A DNA stretch of 64,000 nt, from positions 173,120 through 237,119 of the forward strand of contig ML682130.1 of NCBI GenBank assembly GCA_007922195.1, written 5' to 3'. The notes under the pieces are model-generated. The model was not told where the DNA came from and did not search any database. It saw only the letters and a program-made list of their open reading frames with translations. The DNA comes from Podocnemis expansa (Eukaryota; Chordata; Testudines; Podocnemididae). The position numbers and the translations under genes were made by a program. Below, in pieces: positions 1 to 10,913 of this stretch (positions within the stretch are counted from its first letter, which is position 1; every line of letters begins with the position of its first letter).

Positions 1-1420
1 GTGATTGGGGTGGGGGGGAGACACTCCTGCCACAGCATCCTGAACTCTCTATTTTGAATTGAGGCACAAATAAAGCAAGCTATTTTGTAATTTTAAAGCA
101 TCCTACAGAGCTAAATCGCAGGGCTATTTATGTAAAACCCTGAATGAAGGTGGCCTTATTTCTAGATTAGCCTCTTTCCATTCTGGATCCAATCATAGAG
201 TTTCTAGCACAAATGAGCTTCTAGTGCACACAAACCACAGACAATAGGATAAAGGATTGTAAACACAGCACTTGGAAGTCTGATTAATATCTTTTAGACA
301 TGAACTGTTGGGTAGAAAATGTAAGTACCTTCCTTCCTTGGACAGACTGCTCCATTTACTATTATAGTTGTAGCTGCGTTGGTCCGAGGATTTTAGCGAT
401 TTAAGGCAGGTCAGGTGATGTCTTTTATTGGCTCAATGTCTGTTGGTGAAAATGACAAGCTTTCAAGCCACATAGAAAATCCCCAAAATGTATCACTACA
501 GAAAACTGGGGCATCCATAAAAGATTCTGTGAACTGAAAATGGATAATTAGAAATATAAGCAAAGCAGCAGAAAAATCAACAACTATGTATGCATCAAAT
601 GAAGTAGTAGAAAAGTAAAATGCACACTTCCATGTGCACAGAATGGGGGATTAGTTACAGAAATGAAGTCCTCAAAGCATTTTTTCAGTTCCAACTTTGT
701 TTGTGTGAGGAGGTGGCTGGAAGGGAATCACATGTTCATAGAAGTCAAAAATGGCATTGTTTGCATAATCATTTTACACATATAGACTTTTTGGAAAAAG
801 CAGCAGCAAAATCTTGAAGCAAATGCACGCTAAAGGCAGAGAGGTAAATGGAAGAAAAGCAAAATGTGTTTTTTAAAATAAAATTCTTGATTTTGAGACT
901 CATAACTCATAAGTTTTGCACATTTGTAGTTGTCCATCAATCTTGGCAATGGGAATCTCTCTTTATTAAAAATATATTAGAAATTTATTTTTGAGAAGTG
1001 TTAGACGACATGAAAGGATCATCGGGTCCTCTCAGGAGCAGGCTGGGGTGTATGGTGCCTTTCATCACTTGTTCCCTTTACACATCCAAAGCAGCAGGAA
1101 GTAGCCATGACCCACTTAAACCCATGTAAGCAAGCCTAGAATACAGGATTCACAGCTACATATACCTTTCTAATTTACTAAATACAATATGCATAGTGCC
1201 AGAGGTGCATGCGTAATACAACAGGTTATATCATGGCTAAATCTCTGTTGCTATGTCTACACTTAGAAGGTAGGTTCAAATTAACTCTTCATGAATTCAA
1301 ATTAAATTGTAAGTGTAGACATACCCTGTATGGTTCTACTATACTTAATATCCAGGTTACATGATTAGATGACACTTAATATTCACCATATAATTAGCCC
1401 ACCTATGTTTACTGTTCACA
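1..1420. other. AT-rich flank left of the array, no gene seen
   Basis: This stretch lies outside the duplicated zinc-finger unit and shows no splice-bounded reading frame. The only open frame of note (620-817, 65 codons) has no recognisable domain and no splice context, so I do not call it. A Penelope-like fragment is listed separately. The rest is AT-rich and contains nothing I can name. Confidence 0.5.
355..480. mobile_element. Penelope-like retroelement fragment
   Basis: The sequence carries the dispersed-repeat signature 'gtagctgcgttggtccgagg', then 'tcttttattggctcaatg', 'tctgttggtgaaaatgaca' and 'agctttcaagcc'. I recognise this block as common in sauropsid genomes and associate it with Penelope-like element ends. 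The assignment is from memory of the repeat; only the repeat block itself is seen. Confidence 0.4.
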
Positions 1421-1422
1421 AA

Positions 1423-1705
1423 TCATAGACTCATAGGAACTGGAAGAGATCTTGAAAGGTCATCAAGTCCAGTCCCCGGTACTCATTGCAGGACCTAATA
1501 CCCTCTTAAATCATCCCTGACAGGTGCTTGTTTAACCTGCTTTTAAACACTTTCAATCACAGAGACATTCCACAACCTGCCTAGGCAACTCATTCTAGTG
1601 TTTAATCACCCTGACAGGTAGGAATTTTTTCCTAATGTCCAACTTAAACCTCCCTTGCTGCAATTTAAGTCCCTAGCTTCTTGTTCTACACCCTTGGCAT
1701 GAAGG
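1423..1705 (-). mobile_element. CR1: CR1 LINE 3' end
   Basis: Read on the plus strand it runs 'atcatagactcatagg', 'ctggaagagatcttgaaagg', 'catcaagtccag', then 'cctgacaggtgcttgtttaac', 'tttcctaatgtccaactta' and 'ctgcaatttaag'. This is the reverse complement of the 3' end of sauropsid CR1, whose transcript ends in repeated ATTCTATGA-like units. It is truncated at the 5' side, as is usual for CR1. It abuts the start of unit 1. Confidence 0.8.
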
Positions 1706-1784
1706 AGAATAATTTTTCTTCCTCTTCTTTCTGACATTTTAGGTACATGAAAACTGTGGAAGAGGTGACTGCCACAGCTGGGAG

Positions 1785-4694
1785 AGCAAGAGACAGGCTG
1801 TGATACATGTAGGTCATGTTCCATGACTGTGAAAAGCTCCAAAATTGTGTACAATCTCTTTGGGTTATTGTGAGAACTCCTGCAGCTAGAACCAAAATCC
1901 CCTTCCTTTTCTTCAATCTGCAAGTGCAAGCAGTTCTGTGCTAGGAATGCATCCATGGGGAGTAGGCAGAGGGGGATCAAAAACCAGAAGATGGACTAAA
2001 AAATCATGATATAATCCTTCATAAAAACCTCACGAGTTTTAGCCCTATCTCCTGATCTTTTGAGGTCTGAGTTTTGAATTCTGCGGGTTGGCAGTACTGC
2101 TCTCGATGTGTGAGTATATTTCCTGCTAAGACATACAGGGGCCAATAACTTGATTTTCCTTTCACAATAGCTTCACCAAGGTGTAGACAGTTCAGGGGAT
2201 TCCAGGGGACATACTCCTCATTTACAACAGGGGAAGGGAGAAAATCACCCTGTGAAGCTAGTCAGACAGTGCCTGATTGGTACGCACGTCAGGGAAGGAG
2301 ACTCCAGATTTCAGAGAGCTTTAACTGTAAGGGATCTTTGATGGAGGCTACAATGGGGTAGAGGTGAGGCTGTTAGGATGACTTCATGGAGCGTTGCCAT
2401 CCTAGAACATGTCTGCATTGCTTTCACCTTCAACCTGCACTCTGGAGCTGGCAGCTGTTTAATGCAAAACAAAGAACACAAAGTGGGGAAAAATAAATTC
2501 TACTTTATTATTTCAAATGATAAAGAAAGACAGACAGACAGACTCACTCCTTCACCAGCCATGTACTAGCTCAACCCCTACAGGTACTAGCACCTTTGAT
2601 AAGTAGGTAGAAAAGTTGCAGAGAGGGGCACAGCAGCCCCAAGAGATGCAGGGAACCAGTGACCAAAGACAAGACAGAGCAGGAAATCCAAAGAGCTCAG
2701 GCTGGAGGGAGAGCGTGGGGTGCATAGGGCAGAGATGGTCTCTGTTGTAGTGGGGAAGGGGTGACCAGCAGGGCTGTCAGCTCCTTGCATCCCTCTGGCC
2801 CAATGATGGAGGTTCACCTGGTTCAAGGCTAGTCAGATCTGTTGACATCTCTGGTGCCCCCTTCTGTCTCCAACCTCATCATGGCAGGAAGAAGGAGAAA
2901 CATCCCACCTTAATTCTTCTTGGGATGTTGTGCAGAGCCTTCAGATTTCAGGGGCAGTATTACACAACTCACAGGTCAGTTCAGTTTTCAGAGTCCGCTC
3001 TCTGCTTCTGAAATGCAAACCCAGCAGTGTCCTAGCTCTGTGCTCCTCATCATTCACCATCTCCTCCTCACTCTGATTCTGGGTCTGCCTGAGCGACAGG
3101 TGTCTCACTCAGGTATACAGAGAATCCACGCCCCGAGCAATACAGTGATACCAGCCGATCTCCTGGTGTGGACAACACTGTCAGGGCTTCCCCCTTTGAC
3201 ACTCCTACAGCCTCTTGAGGAGGTGGAGGACTTATACCAATGGGAGAAGAGACTATCTCCCATCGGACTCCTCTGCATCTTCTTTGAACCACCACAGAGG
3301 TATTGCTGCAGCACTTTAACCATAAGGGAGCCCTAACTCACAGCCCTGCAGGACTCAGACAACAACTTCACTCCCCATTTCAGTGGCTGTCTCAGAGAAT
3401 GAATCTAGCGCTCACCCGCCAGTTTTGTGCTCCAGATATGGGTCATTCCCACTGTTTCACAAAGCACAGAAAAAGGGACAACTCTGGCAAATCATTAGTC
3501 TCATGAAGTCCTCAATAAATCTGAGCATCATCTTCTCATACTAAACTAGCATCAATGTTTTGACAAAACAATCTTCAGGACAAGATAAAAACTCTCAGTA
3601 CACGGTGGGCTATAAAACACTTCCACAGTTGTAAAGTGAGACCCCCGAAAATGGACAGACTAAAAATAAGGAAAATAAATTTTCCCCTTTTCTTTTGACA
3701 GAGTAAAACCTGCTTCACTTCTCACCTCATTTTTAGTTGATTTATAACTAAATCTTTCAGGAAGTCACAATTAAAAAAGTAAACAAACATAAAAATATTC
3801 CCACTTACACATGACCTGGACTAGCACAGAAAGTCTGGAAGCGATTTTACCGGCACGTGGATATGCGTATAAGGTCAGAAGGCTCCAACAGTTTCTTCAT
3901 GTTCACTTGGATTCCCTTCCACTCACATCCTCCTTCCTCCGCAGGTCTTGGATATTTTCTTTTCCACTCTTAGGAGTCTGCCTTAGGATCCTAGCAGTCA
4001 ACACTGATTCCTAACTCTGGATAACCAAAGACATTCTGGAAAGTGACGGACAGGAATGGTAGGGTAGCAGAGGGACTGTAAACACTTCATTTCTTGTATA
4101 TAAGATGCTGTAGCTAGAGAAGAGGGGGACAGTGAACAAGTAAGGTGGGAATCCCTCGGATTTACCCCAATATTCTGAAATAACTGTGGGAAGGCCTGCA
4201 CCCTACAACCCCCGGCTGTAATGTGATCTCTGTAGCAATCTTGTTCACCCTGGCAATGTACGTGTCTGGTTTAATACAAAGTATGTCATGGGAGGAATTT
4301 TTTCAATGCACGTGTTCGCTTTACTAACTGGCTGAGCCTCGGCTGCTGCTGTATCCTCATCTCAGCGATGGGAAGTTGGATCCTTGAGAATTAAATGCCT
4401 CTGGTGTGCGTATGGGAATGAGGAAATGGATTTTTCACTATGCCCAGATGTAGTCAGGTAACTGAGACAATTTCTCAGCTGTGAGGAGGAGTCTCTTGTA
4501 TCTGACATGCTCTCAGGTGCACTTGCACCATTTTTCATATTAAGAACAACTTGGAGGATTGGTCCCTGTGTGGATCTGCTAATCCCTGATATTATGGGAA
4601 CAAGAAATGAAGCGACCCCACATTCAAGGTCTCTCTTCTGTCCAGCTCACTCAGGTATGAGCTCGGATTGAGTCTTTTCCTGCAGTCAGTTTAT
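1785..4694 (-). other. Unit 1 conserved 3' flank with polyA signal and exon-like blocks
   Basis: This region is collinear with the 3' flanks of units 2, 4, 5 and 6. On the minus strand from the finger gene outwards it holds block D (about 4170-4260), block C (about 3810-3960), block A (about 3110-3310), block B (about 2890-3030) and a minus-strand AATAAAG signal near 2500. Block A is open here with a possible donor GTGAG at its end. The distance from the finger stop to the AATAAAG is about 2.2 kb, so the blocks are either 3' UTR or parts of another gene. Confidence 0.5.
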
Positions 4695-6968
4695 TCAAAG
4701 GTCACTCACACCTTTGTGGAGTCTCTGATGTTTAATGAGGCGTGATCTTCGCATAAAACATTTTCCACAGTCCAAGCACTTATGTGGACTCTCTCCTGTG
4801 TGGATGATCTGATGTCTAATAAGGCCTGATCTGTGTACATAACTTTTCCCACAGTCCAAGCATTTATGGGGCCTCTCCCCTGTGTGGATGATCTGATGTG
4901 CAACAAGGTATGATCTCAGCTTAAAACGTTTCCCACAGTCCAAGCACTTATGGAGGTTCTCTTCTGTGTGGATTGCCTGATGTCTAATAAGGCCTGATTT
5001 GCGTACATAACTTTTCCCACAGTTTAAGCACTTATGGAGGCTCTCTCCTGTGTGGATTGCCTGATGTCTAAGAAGGTCTGATCTGTGTATGTAACTTTTC
5101 CCACACTCTAAGCACTTATGTGGTTCCACTTCTTTGTGAATGGCCTGATGGGCAACAAGGCTTGAGCTTCGTTTAAAACTTTTCCCGCAGTCCAAGCACT
5201 TATGAGGACTCGCTCCTCTGTGGATTTCCTGATGCCTAACAAGGCCTGATCTGTATATATATTTTTTCCCACACTCCAAGCACTCATGGGGTCTTTCTCC
5301 TGTGTGGGTTCTCTGATGTGTAATAAGGATTGATCTGCGTGTAAAACTTTTCCCACAGCTCAAGCATTTATGGGGTCTTTCTCCTGTGTGGATTCTCTGA
5401 TGTGTAATAAGGACTGATCTGTGTGTAAAACTTTTCCCACAGTCCAAGCACTTATGGGGTCTCTCTCCTGTGTGGATTGCCTGATGTGCAACAAGACTTG
5501 TTTTTTGGGTGAAACTTTTCCCACACTCCAAGCACTTATGGGGTCTATCTCCCGTGTGGACTGTCTGGTGTCTAATAAGGTGTGATCTGCGTATAAAACT
5601 NNNNNNNNNNTGAGCACCTATTGGGTCTCTTTCCTGTGTGGATGATCTGATGTGCAAGAAGGTATGATCTCAGCTTAAAACTTTTCCCACACTCCAAGCA
5701 CTTATGGGTTCTCTCTCCTGTGTGGACTGCCTTATGTACAAGAAGGCTTGATCTCCGCGTGAAACTTTTTCCACAGTCTAGGCAGTTATGCTGTTTCTCT
5801 CCTGTGTGGACTGTCTGATTCTCAAGAAGTCTTGATCTCTGTATGAAACATTTTCCACAATCTACACACTTATGAGTTCTTCCTCCTCTGTGGATTGACT
5901 GATGTCTAATAATCCCTGATCTCTGGGTAAAATTTTTTCCACAATCCAAGCACTCATGGGGTCTCTCTTCTGTGTGGACTGTCTGATGTTCAAAAAGGTG
6001 TGACCTCTGTGAGAAACATTTTCCACAATCTATGCACTTACATGGTATCTGATCTTTGTGGACTGCCTGATGTGTAATAAGGTGTGATCTCTGCTTGAAA
6101 GTTTTTCCACATTTTGTGCACTTATGCAGTCTCTCCTCTGTGTGGACTGCTTGATGTCTAATCAGCTCGCATCTATGTGGAAAACTTTTCCCACAGTCCA
6201 AGCACTTAGGTGATTTCTCTCCTGTGTGAACTCTCTGATGTCTAATGAGGTTTGAAAAACTTATAAAACTTTGACCACATTCTAGGCAACTATGGCTTGT
6301 CTCTCTTATAGGGGCTGTTTGATGTGCAACAAGCCCAGATCTGTGCGTGAAACTTTTCTTACCACTCAGGCACTTATGGTGGATCTGCTCTATTTGGACT
6401 GTTTGATCCCTACTAATGTCTGATCTTTCTGTTAAAGTTATCCCACCTTTCAAGCAATTTTTCAGTTTCTGTCCCATGTGGGTTCTCCCAGCTTTAATTC
6501 TTCCTGACTTTGAGGTGGATCTTTTCCCAGCCAGGAAGCACAGAGAGGGGCTCTCACCCATGTGGCATCTCCCATGCTCATTAAGGTCTGAGCTGTTACT
6601 GAAGCTTTTCCCACAGTCCACGCACTGAACTGGTTTCTCTCCCGTATGGACTGTCTGATGTGTAACTGGGTGTGCTTTCAGAATGAATCGTTTCCCACAC
6701 TCAAGGTATTCATGAGGTTCCTTAAGATCTGTTTGCTGGGCTGTGGTTTCCTTGGGATCACTGAATCCTTCCCCAAATTTCACACATTCATCCACTTTCT
6801 TGCTCAGAAAGCTCACTGCGTTCTGCTGATTTCCCCTGTCTTCTTCCTGTTCTAGGCACTGGGAACAATTCCCATCAGCTCTTCTCACAAACTTCCCCTG
6901 TGACTCCACTTCCCCAGCACCTTCCAGAGGTTGATTCCCCTCCTTGCTCTCACTCACTAGCTCTTCAC
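4695..6968 (-). CDS. Finger exon of unit 1 gene
   Basis: The acceptor CAG is at 6969-6971 after a pyrimidine-rich tract, and the exon opens in phase 1 with [10 protein letters not shown]. Fingers follow the form C-x2-C-x12-H-x3-H with HTGERPHKC linkers every 28 residues. Typical helices include [16 protein letters not shown] and LRSYLVAH. The stop TGA is at 4695-4697 and overlaps an AATAAA on the minus strand, which is not conserved in the other units. Confidence 0.9.
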
Positions 6969-8485
6969 CTGATGGGAGAGATAGACAATTCAGACACTTA
7001 GTCTTTGTGTTGGCGAGTAAGAGGAATAACACAAATGGAAAACACAAGACATGAGAACTGGCAAGAGAGTCCAGTTGGATTCTGTCTCCACATCCCATCC
7101 GGACACTTGCAGGACAGTAAAATAAGGAAGAAATTTCGCAACTAACAGGATGGGTGGAAAACCACAGGTAATATCTACTGCTCAGCAACGAGGATCTGGG
7201 TGAAATGAGGAGGAACTGAGGGCACTTGGTGACACCACATCTTTGTGATTTTCAATTTTTTTTTCTTGTTTCTCCACATGGCTTCTGTGTAAGTGCTCAC
7301 CTGTGTGGCTGCCTGGCAGGAGCTGACTTTCCTCATAGGCCTGGTGGTTGGGCACCCAGGGCTCCTCCCCTCTTTCAAGCTGGGCAATGAGTTCAGGTTT
7401 GGGAATGGGAAATCCTGCTTGGAGGGGGCAGAAATCAGAGAAGATCAGAGTGCATTGAACAGCCACAGCATATTGAGCACAAACATTGTTTCATGAACCT
7501 GTCCCAGTGCTGTGCGGAGGGAACGCTAAATACAAGAGGACAGGAATATGGTTTCTGATCCTCTTTGGGAGAAGGAGGTGTCTTGGGGAGGTGGTGGGAA
7601 TTGTCATGTCCTCACTAGGAGTTCCCTCCCAGCATCTGTGTGTTCTGGGCTCCTTGCTGAGACACACAAAGTTCTGCACTAAAACCCTGCCTGTTTGTAT
7701 AAGTGCAGAGCCAAGAGTTGTCCCCAGAGTTGGAGCCACTCTGAGGAAGAAAGGTGAACAGGGATTCTGAAGATATGTGAAAAGAAGACAGACAGGTGAG
7801 AGCACAGTCTCTGCCCCCTTGATAGTGGAAGATAAAAGGACGAGTTAGGACATTCACACTACGTTTTGAGATCCTGTTCCTTGGGAGGGAGGGACAGTGA
7901 TGCAACTCTCTCTTACAGTGCAGGTCTGCATGACAAGTCCGATTCCCCACCAGTCTCTCTGTCCACGGAAGAACCTGACCCACACCAAGCAACGCTGACC
8001 CCAGGGGCACAGGAATCACTTACCCAGCAAGCTCACATTCTCATAGTTCTCCCGCATGACGTCCCTATAGAGGGCTCGCTGCCTGAGGTCCAGCAGAGCC
8101 CCCTGCGCCTGGGTGAAATACACAGCTACATCTTCAAATATCACCGGCATCTGAAACAAGAAAGGACTATCAGGCACAGGCTGGTACCAGAAACTGGAGC
8201 TGCTGTGACCAAGGGACAGGGATAGGAATCCTAACACCTTCCCTTCCTGTTACACAGCAGCCTCTGGCCAGTTGGTTTGGACTCCAGCCCCTGAGTTTGG
8301 AAAATCTTCCCAGCCCTGTGCAAGAGCTTGGTTCCTGTTCAAGAAAGGAAGGAATTTTCTATTCCTGTCAAACGAGCCTGTTCAGAAACGCAGCAGGTTG
8401 ATCACACTCTATCCCTCCCTGCTGCTTTCTGCCCCCCTGCAGCTCCATGAAGATCCCCTACCTGCACCAGCTCCACCGCAGTCAT
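4695..8485 (-). CDS. KRAB C2H2 zinc-finger protein, unit 1 (gap inside)
   Basis: This should be a nuclear, sequence-specific DNA-binding protein of the KRAB-ZNF family, whose usual role is transcriptional repression. Coding exons are 8462-8485 (MTAVELVQ), 8024-8150 (KRAB-A), 7301-7414 (KRAB-B-like) and 4695-6968 (fingers). All junctions are GT-AG and the phases agree. Exon 4 is followed by an acidic spacer of about 87 residues and 24 finger positions. Positions 1 and 3-5 have lost zinc ligands, position 11 has His to Asn, and position 14 spans ten Ns at 5601-5610. The frame changes across the Ns; coding length closes exactly (847 codons) if the gap is 12 nt. The protein ends KGVSDL. No orthologue name can be given, because such clusters evolve species-specifically. 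Confidence 0.85.
5601..5610. other. Scaffold gap (10 N) inside a finger
   Basis: Ten Ns interrupt finger 14 between the Cys-Ser after NR and the SFIRRSHL helix region. Consensus spacing needs twelve nucleotides (x-C-G-K) here, or twelve plus multiples of 84, so the Ns look like a fixed-length placeholder rather than a measured gap. Confidence 0.9.
7301..7414 (-). CDS. KRAB-B-like exon, unit 1
   Basis: This 114-nt exon in phase 1 encodes [20 protein letters not shown] followed by [11 protein letters not shown], the recognisable KRAB-B core. The acceptor CAG is at 7415-7417 and the donor is GTGAGC (7295-7300). The extra residues after the core (SQLLPGSHT) are shared by the other units. Confidence 0.9.
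8024..8150 (-). CDS. KRAB-A exon, unit 1
   Basis: This exon has the classic 127-nt length. It encodes [20 protein letters not shown], then [19 protein letters not shown] and SLLG. The acceptor TTTCAG and the donor GTAAGTG are both clean. The KRAB-A EEW motif is replaced by AQG, and MLE reads MRE; DV is kept. Confidence 0.92.
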
Positions 8486-8500
8486 CTTCCTGCCAGGACC
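8462..8500 (-). CDS. Start-codon exon, unit 1
   Basis: A 39-nt exon follows an acceptor at 8501-8503 and ends with donor GTAGGGG. ATG at 8485-8483 gives MTAVELVQ, which joins in phase 0 to the KRAB-A exon. The same exon is found at the same relative place in units 2, 3 and 5, which supports this start over the internal Met that opens the KRAB-A exon. Confidence 0.75.
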
Positions 8501-8954
8501 CTGGGGAAGATGGGATGATCTGGAGTGAAACCTGGATGGGATTCTTCAGCCTATCATGGGGAACAGAGAAAACTGGGTGGCTTCAGAAGGGGTTCAGTCC
8601 ATTTCACACCCTGATTCCCCTTGATGTCTGCACTCTTATGCCAGGAGGTAACTCATTTCTTCTACAACTCCTCAGGACAGGCCTCTCCCAGCCACACTAC
8701 TGCAGCAGGAGACTTTGAAACCCTTCCAGTAAAATCATCTCTGTTCCCAGGACAGTTGGTCAGGCCAGGGGATGCAGGGAACTGATCTGGGCAGGGCTTG
8801 GGGCTGGGAACCTGTCTCCTCACTTACTGCTCTGGCTGCCCCTTTCTTTCCGCACTCTCTCCCTTCCTCCCTGTAGCTGGGAGAACTGCTTCCTGCCCCT
8901 TGGATGTGGCTGTTTACTCTCATTGAGGGGGACTGGCCACTACCCCTGCTAACA

Positions 8955-9085
8955 AAGGTTTGAACCCGGCTATGCCATTGACATCAACAGCTCTGGGCCT
9001 CTTGGGCACAGGCTCCTTCCCGCTCCTGTGAAAATCCACCAGCACGTCCTGAAAGGGCCTTTGTGCAGAGTCCCCTTTTTTCCCC
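8955..9085 (-). other. Conserved open block in intron 1, unit 1
   Basis: On the minus strand the frame reads TLHKGPFQDVLVDFH, then KEPVPKRPRA and GFKPLLAG. The same frame is open in units 4 and 5 and nearly so in unit 3. I see no known domain. It lies between exon 1 and the start exon, so it could be an unused exon, a relic, or chance conservation after recent duplication. Confidence 0.35.
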
Positions 9086-9583
9086 AGCCAGAGCCCTTCC
9101 CTCCAGTCCCTCTGGGAAGAAACTCAGTTCATTTATTGCTCCCCAGCCCAGATTCATACTACCCCTCCTAGCAAAACTAAACCAGCTGGGACACTTTCGA
9201 CTTCTGCATTGCTCCGCCACGTATTAGAAGAGCAAAATCCAAAGGAGCAAGTTGGGGGGGTTCCCACGACACTGCCCCAAAGCCAGCACCCCTAATGCAC
9301 AGCTTCTCCTCCCCCAGCTCCACCCCGGGGTCCAGCCCAGCTGCCCACAGCAGCCAGAGTCCGGCTCTGGGGCTGAGCTGGGGGCTAGCTGCAGAAACTG
9401 GAGACCCCCTGCTCCTCCTCTGCCCCCCACAGCTTCCCTCTAGCCCAGCCTTGTCCCCCCAGCCCCAAATCTGCCCCCCACATCCTGATTGGGCTGCATT
9501 GCCTCATCCTCCCTTCACCCCCCACCGCCCCACATCATCCACCCCCTGCCCCATAGCACAGCCCCCATCCCTGCCCCCTTTAC

Positions 9584-9840
9584 CTTCCTCCCCCAGACAG
9601 GAGGGGTATTTCCCCAGGGGGTGTCTCCTGCCTGCCCTCCAAGCGGGGCCCCCCAGGAGCAGGAGCCCTGGCCAGGCTGGGGTCTCTGCCCCGCTCCAGC
9701 CCCAGCCCCAGCCCCAGCCCCGCCGCTCCCAGTCCCGGCTGCAGCGAGTCGCTTCCGAGCCGCCTGGCCGCTGCCGCTGCCGCTGGGTCCTAGCGGGGCA
9801 GGTCTCCAATCCTGGCCTCCCTCCCAGGTGACTTTCTACT
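9584..9840 (-). promoter_or_regulatory. GC-rich promoter and non-coding exon 1, unit 1
   Basis: A GC-rich block with many CpGs lies upstream of the KRAB gene. A donor-like GGAAG|GTAAAGG is at 9584/9583 and recurs in all five sequenced promoters. The motif GCGAGTCGCTTCC and the stretch CTGGGTCCTAGCG are shared with units 3, 4 and 5. A short CCCCAG run (about 9700-9720) is unique to this copy. The transcription start is not determined. Confidence 0.6.
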
Positions 9841-10080
9841 GACAAGGTCAACTTAGAATGGACATCACTGAAACCCCTGGAAACAGAATAAAATGTCAGA
9901 AAACTTGAAATGACTTCGGCACCCTGGACTATGGCGAGGGTTTCGGGTGCGGTGGATCCATCACTTGGGCATGATCTCTAACACACAACGGAATTGATAC
10001 AGTCCTGGGCGCTGCAGGTCTAGGAGAGAAGATGTGACGCTGAAGGATGCTGCTTCCTGCCCCTGGGAGGGAGGAGTTAT
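9832..10080 (-). repeat. Dispersed repeat, inverted relative to 34475-34735
   Basis: The segment containing 'gcatgatctctaacacacaa' and 'cctgggcgctgcaggtctag' matches, in reverse orientation, the segment around 34540-34590 upstream of the unit 3 promoter. Both also share a 'tgacaaggtca' edge on their outer sides. The family is not recognised. Confidence 0.5.
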
Positions 10081-10312
10081 CAGCTATAGATCCTTGAAAG
10101 ACAATGTGCCTACAAATTGCATAACAGCCCTCTGTCAAGCTAAGGAGGTGAAGGGAAACCTGCCAATACTATTCAGTTTCCCCACAGAGGGCAGGAACAG
10201 AGGTTACCTGCCTGTAGGCGTCCTTCTTTGAGATGGGCTGCCCACATCTATTCTTATTCAGGTGTGTACAGGCCATGGTGCATGGCTGTTATGAAGCTTT
10301 TTGTCCTAGCCT

Positions 10313-10913
10313 CGGGTTGGCAACCCCCAGCACCCATGCCAAAAATGGCAAGGAGCCGAGCCCCGGTGGCGCCGCTTGAGCTTTCCCCGCTGGCCCTGCT
10401 CCCCCGCACTGCATCAGCTACCACAGCGCCAAGTCCCCGCTGGCTGTGCTTCCCCACTGCGGACCGCGGCCAGCAGAAGTGGCAGCGTTTGGCTCCTGGC
10501 CCCCAGCTGGTCATGTTAGAATAGAAGAGAGTTATGGGGTTGGAAAGGACCTCAAGAGATCATCAAGTCCACCCCCCTGGGAATTGAACCCAGGACCTTC
10601 TGCATACTAAGCAGAGGCTGGAAGGGAGCAGGGTGGGTTGCCCCCATCTCCCTCCTCGGCTTCCAGCTCCGACCAAGAAGCTGGAAGCCGCAGCGGGGAC
10701 AAGAGGTGACTCCAGTCCAGACCCTGAGGCTGCAGGAAGAGAGGTGGTCCTGACTGGGACCCAGAGCGTGCCCGCCAGCGAGGGTGGGAGTCGGGCCTGG
10801 CCCTGAACTGGAGGCCTGCCCCCAGCACCCACTTTTGGCTCTGCCCCCAGCACCCACTGAAGATGTGATGGGCTGGGCTGGCATACAGGCTGGCAAACAT
10901 TGCCGACCCCTGC
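10313..10913. mobile_element. hAT-like non-autonomous transposon
   Basis: The ends are 'cgggttggcaac' and 'ttgccgacccctg', degenerate copies of the hAT end CAGGGGTCGGCAA. An 8-bp direct repeat CCTAGCCT flanks it (10305-10312 and 10914-10921), the size expected for hAT. The uninterrupted site is present in the related DIRS copy near 45029-45037. A SINE is nested inside. A related copy, in opposite orientation, lies at 56000-56453. Confidence 0.75.
10515..10622 (-). mobile_element. tRNA-headed SINE with CR1-like tail (Cry I type), 5' truncated
   Basis: On the minus strand it reads TTAGTATGCAGAAGG, then the Pol III box B-like GGTTCAATTCC, then a CR1-like tail (GATGATCTCTTGAGG, CCTTTCCAACCCC). 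A tRNA head joined to a CR1 tail is the layout of tortoise Pol III SINEs. The A-box half is missing. It sits inside the hAT element. Confidence 0.75.

Noticed and set aside
1606..1980. A 124-codon minus-strand frame
   Set aside because: It runs across the CR1 3' end into unit 1 flank and has no domain; it is a chance frame.
3303..4014. Plus-strand frames of 60 to 100 codons in the 3' flanks
   Set aside because: They are not conserved as frames between units and lack splice signals, unlike the minus-strand blocks.
4706..5617. Minus-strand frames with repeats like [19 protein letters not shown]
   Set aside because: They are the zinc-finger repeats read in the wrong frame; the same shadow occurs in every finger exon.
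9295..9842. Long Pro-rich frames in the promoter region, also at 20226-20630, 42671-43208 and 55276-55779
   Set aside because: They lie in GC-rich exon 1 and promoter sequence, are open in several frames on both strands, and lack splice or domain support.
10515..10622. Possible tRNA gene (TTAGTATGCAGAAGG followed by GGTTCAATTCC)
   Set aside because: Only half of the tRNA shape is present and it is joined to a CR1-like tail, so it is a SINE. The same applies to 42335-42450.
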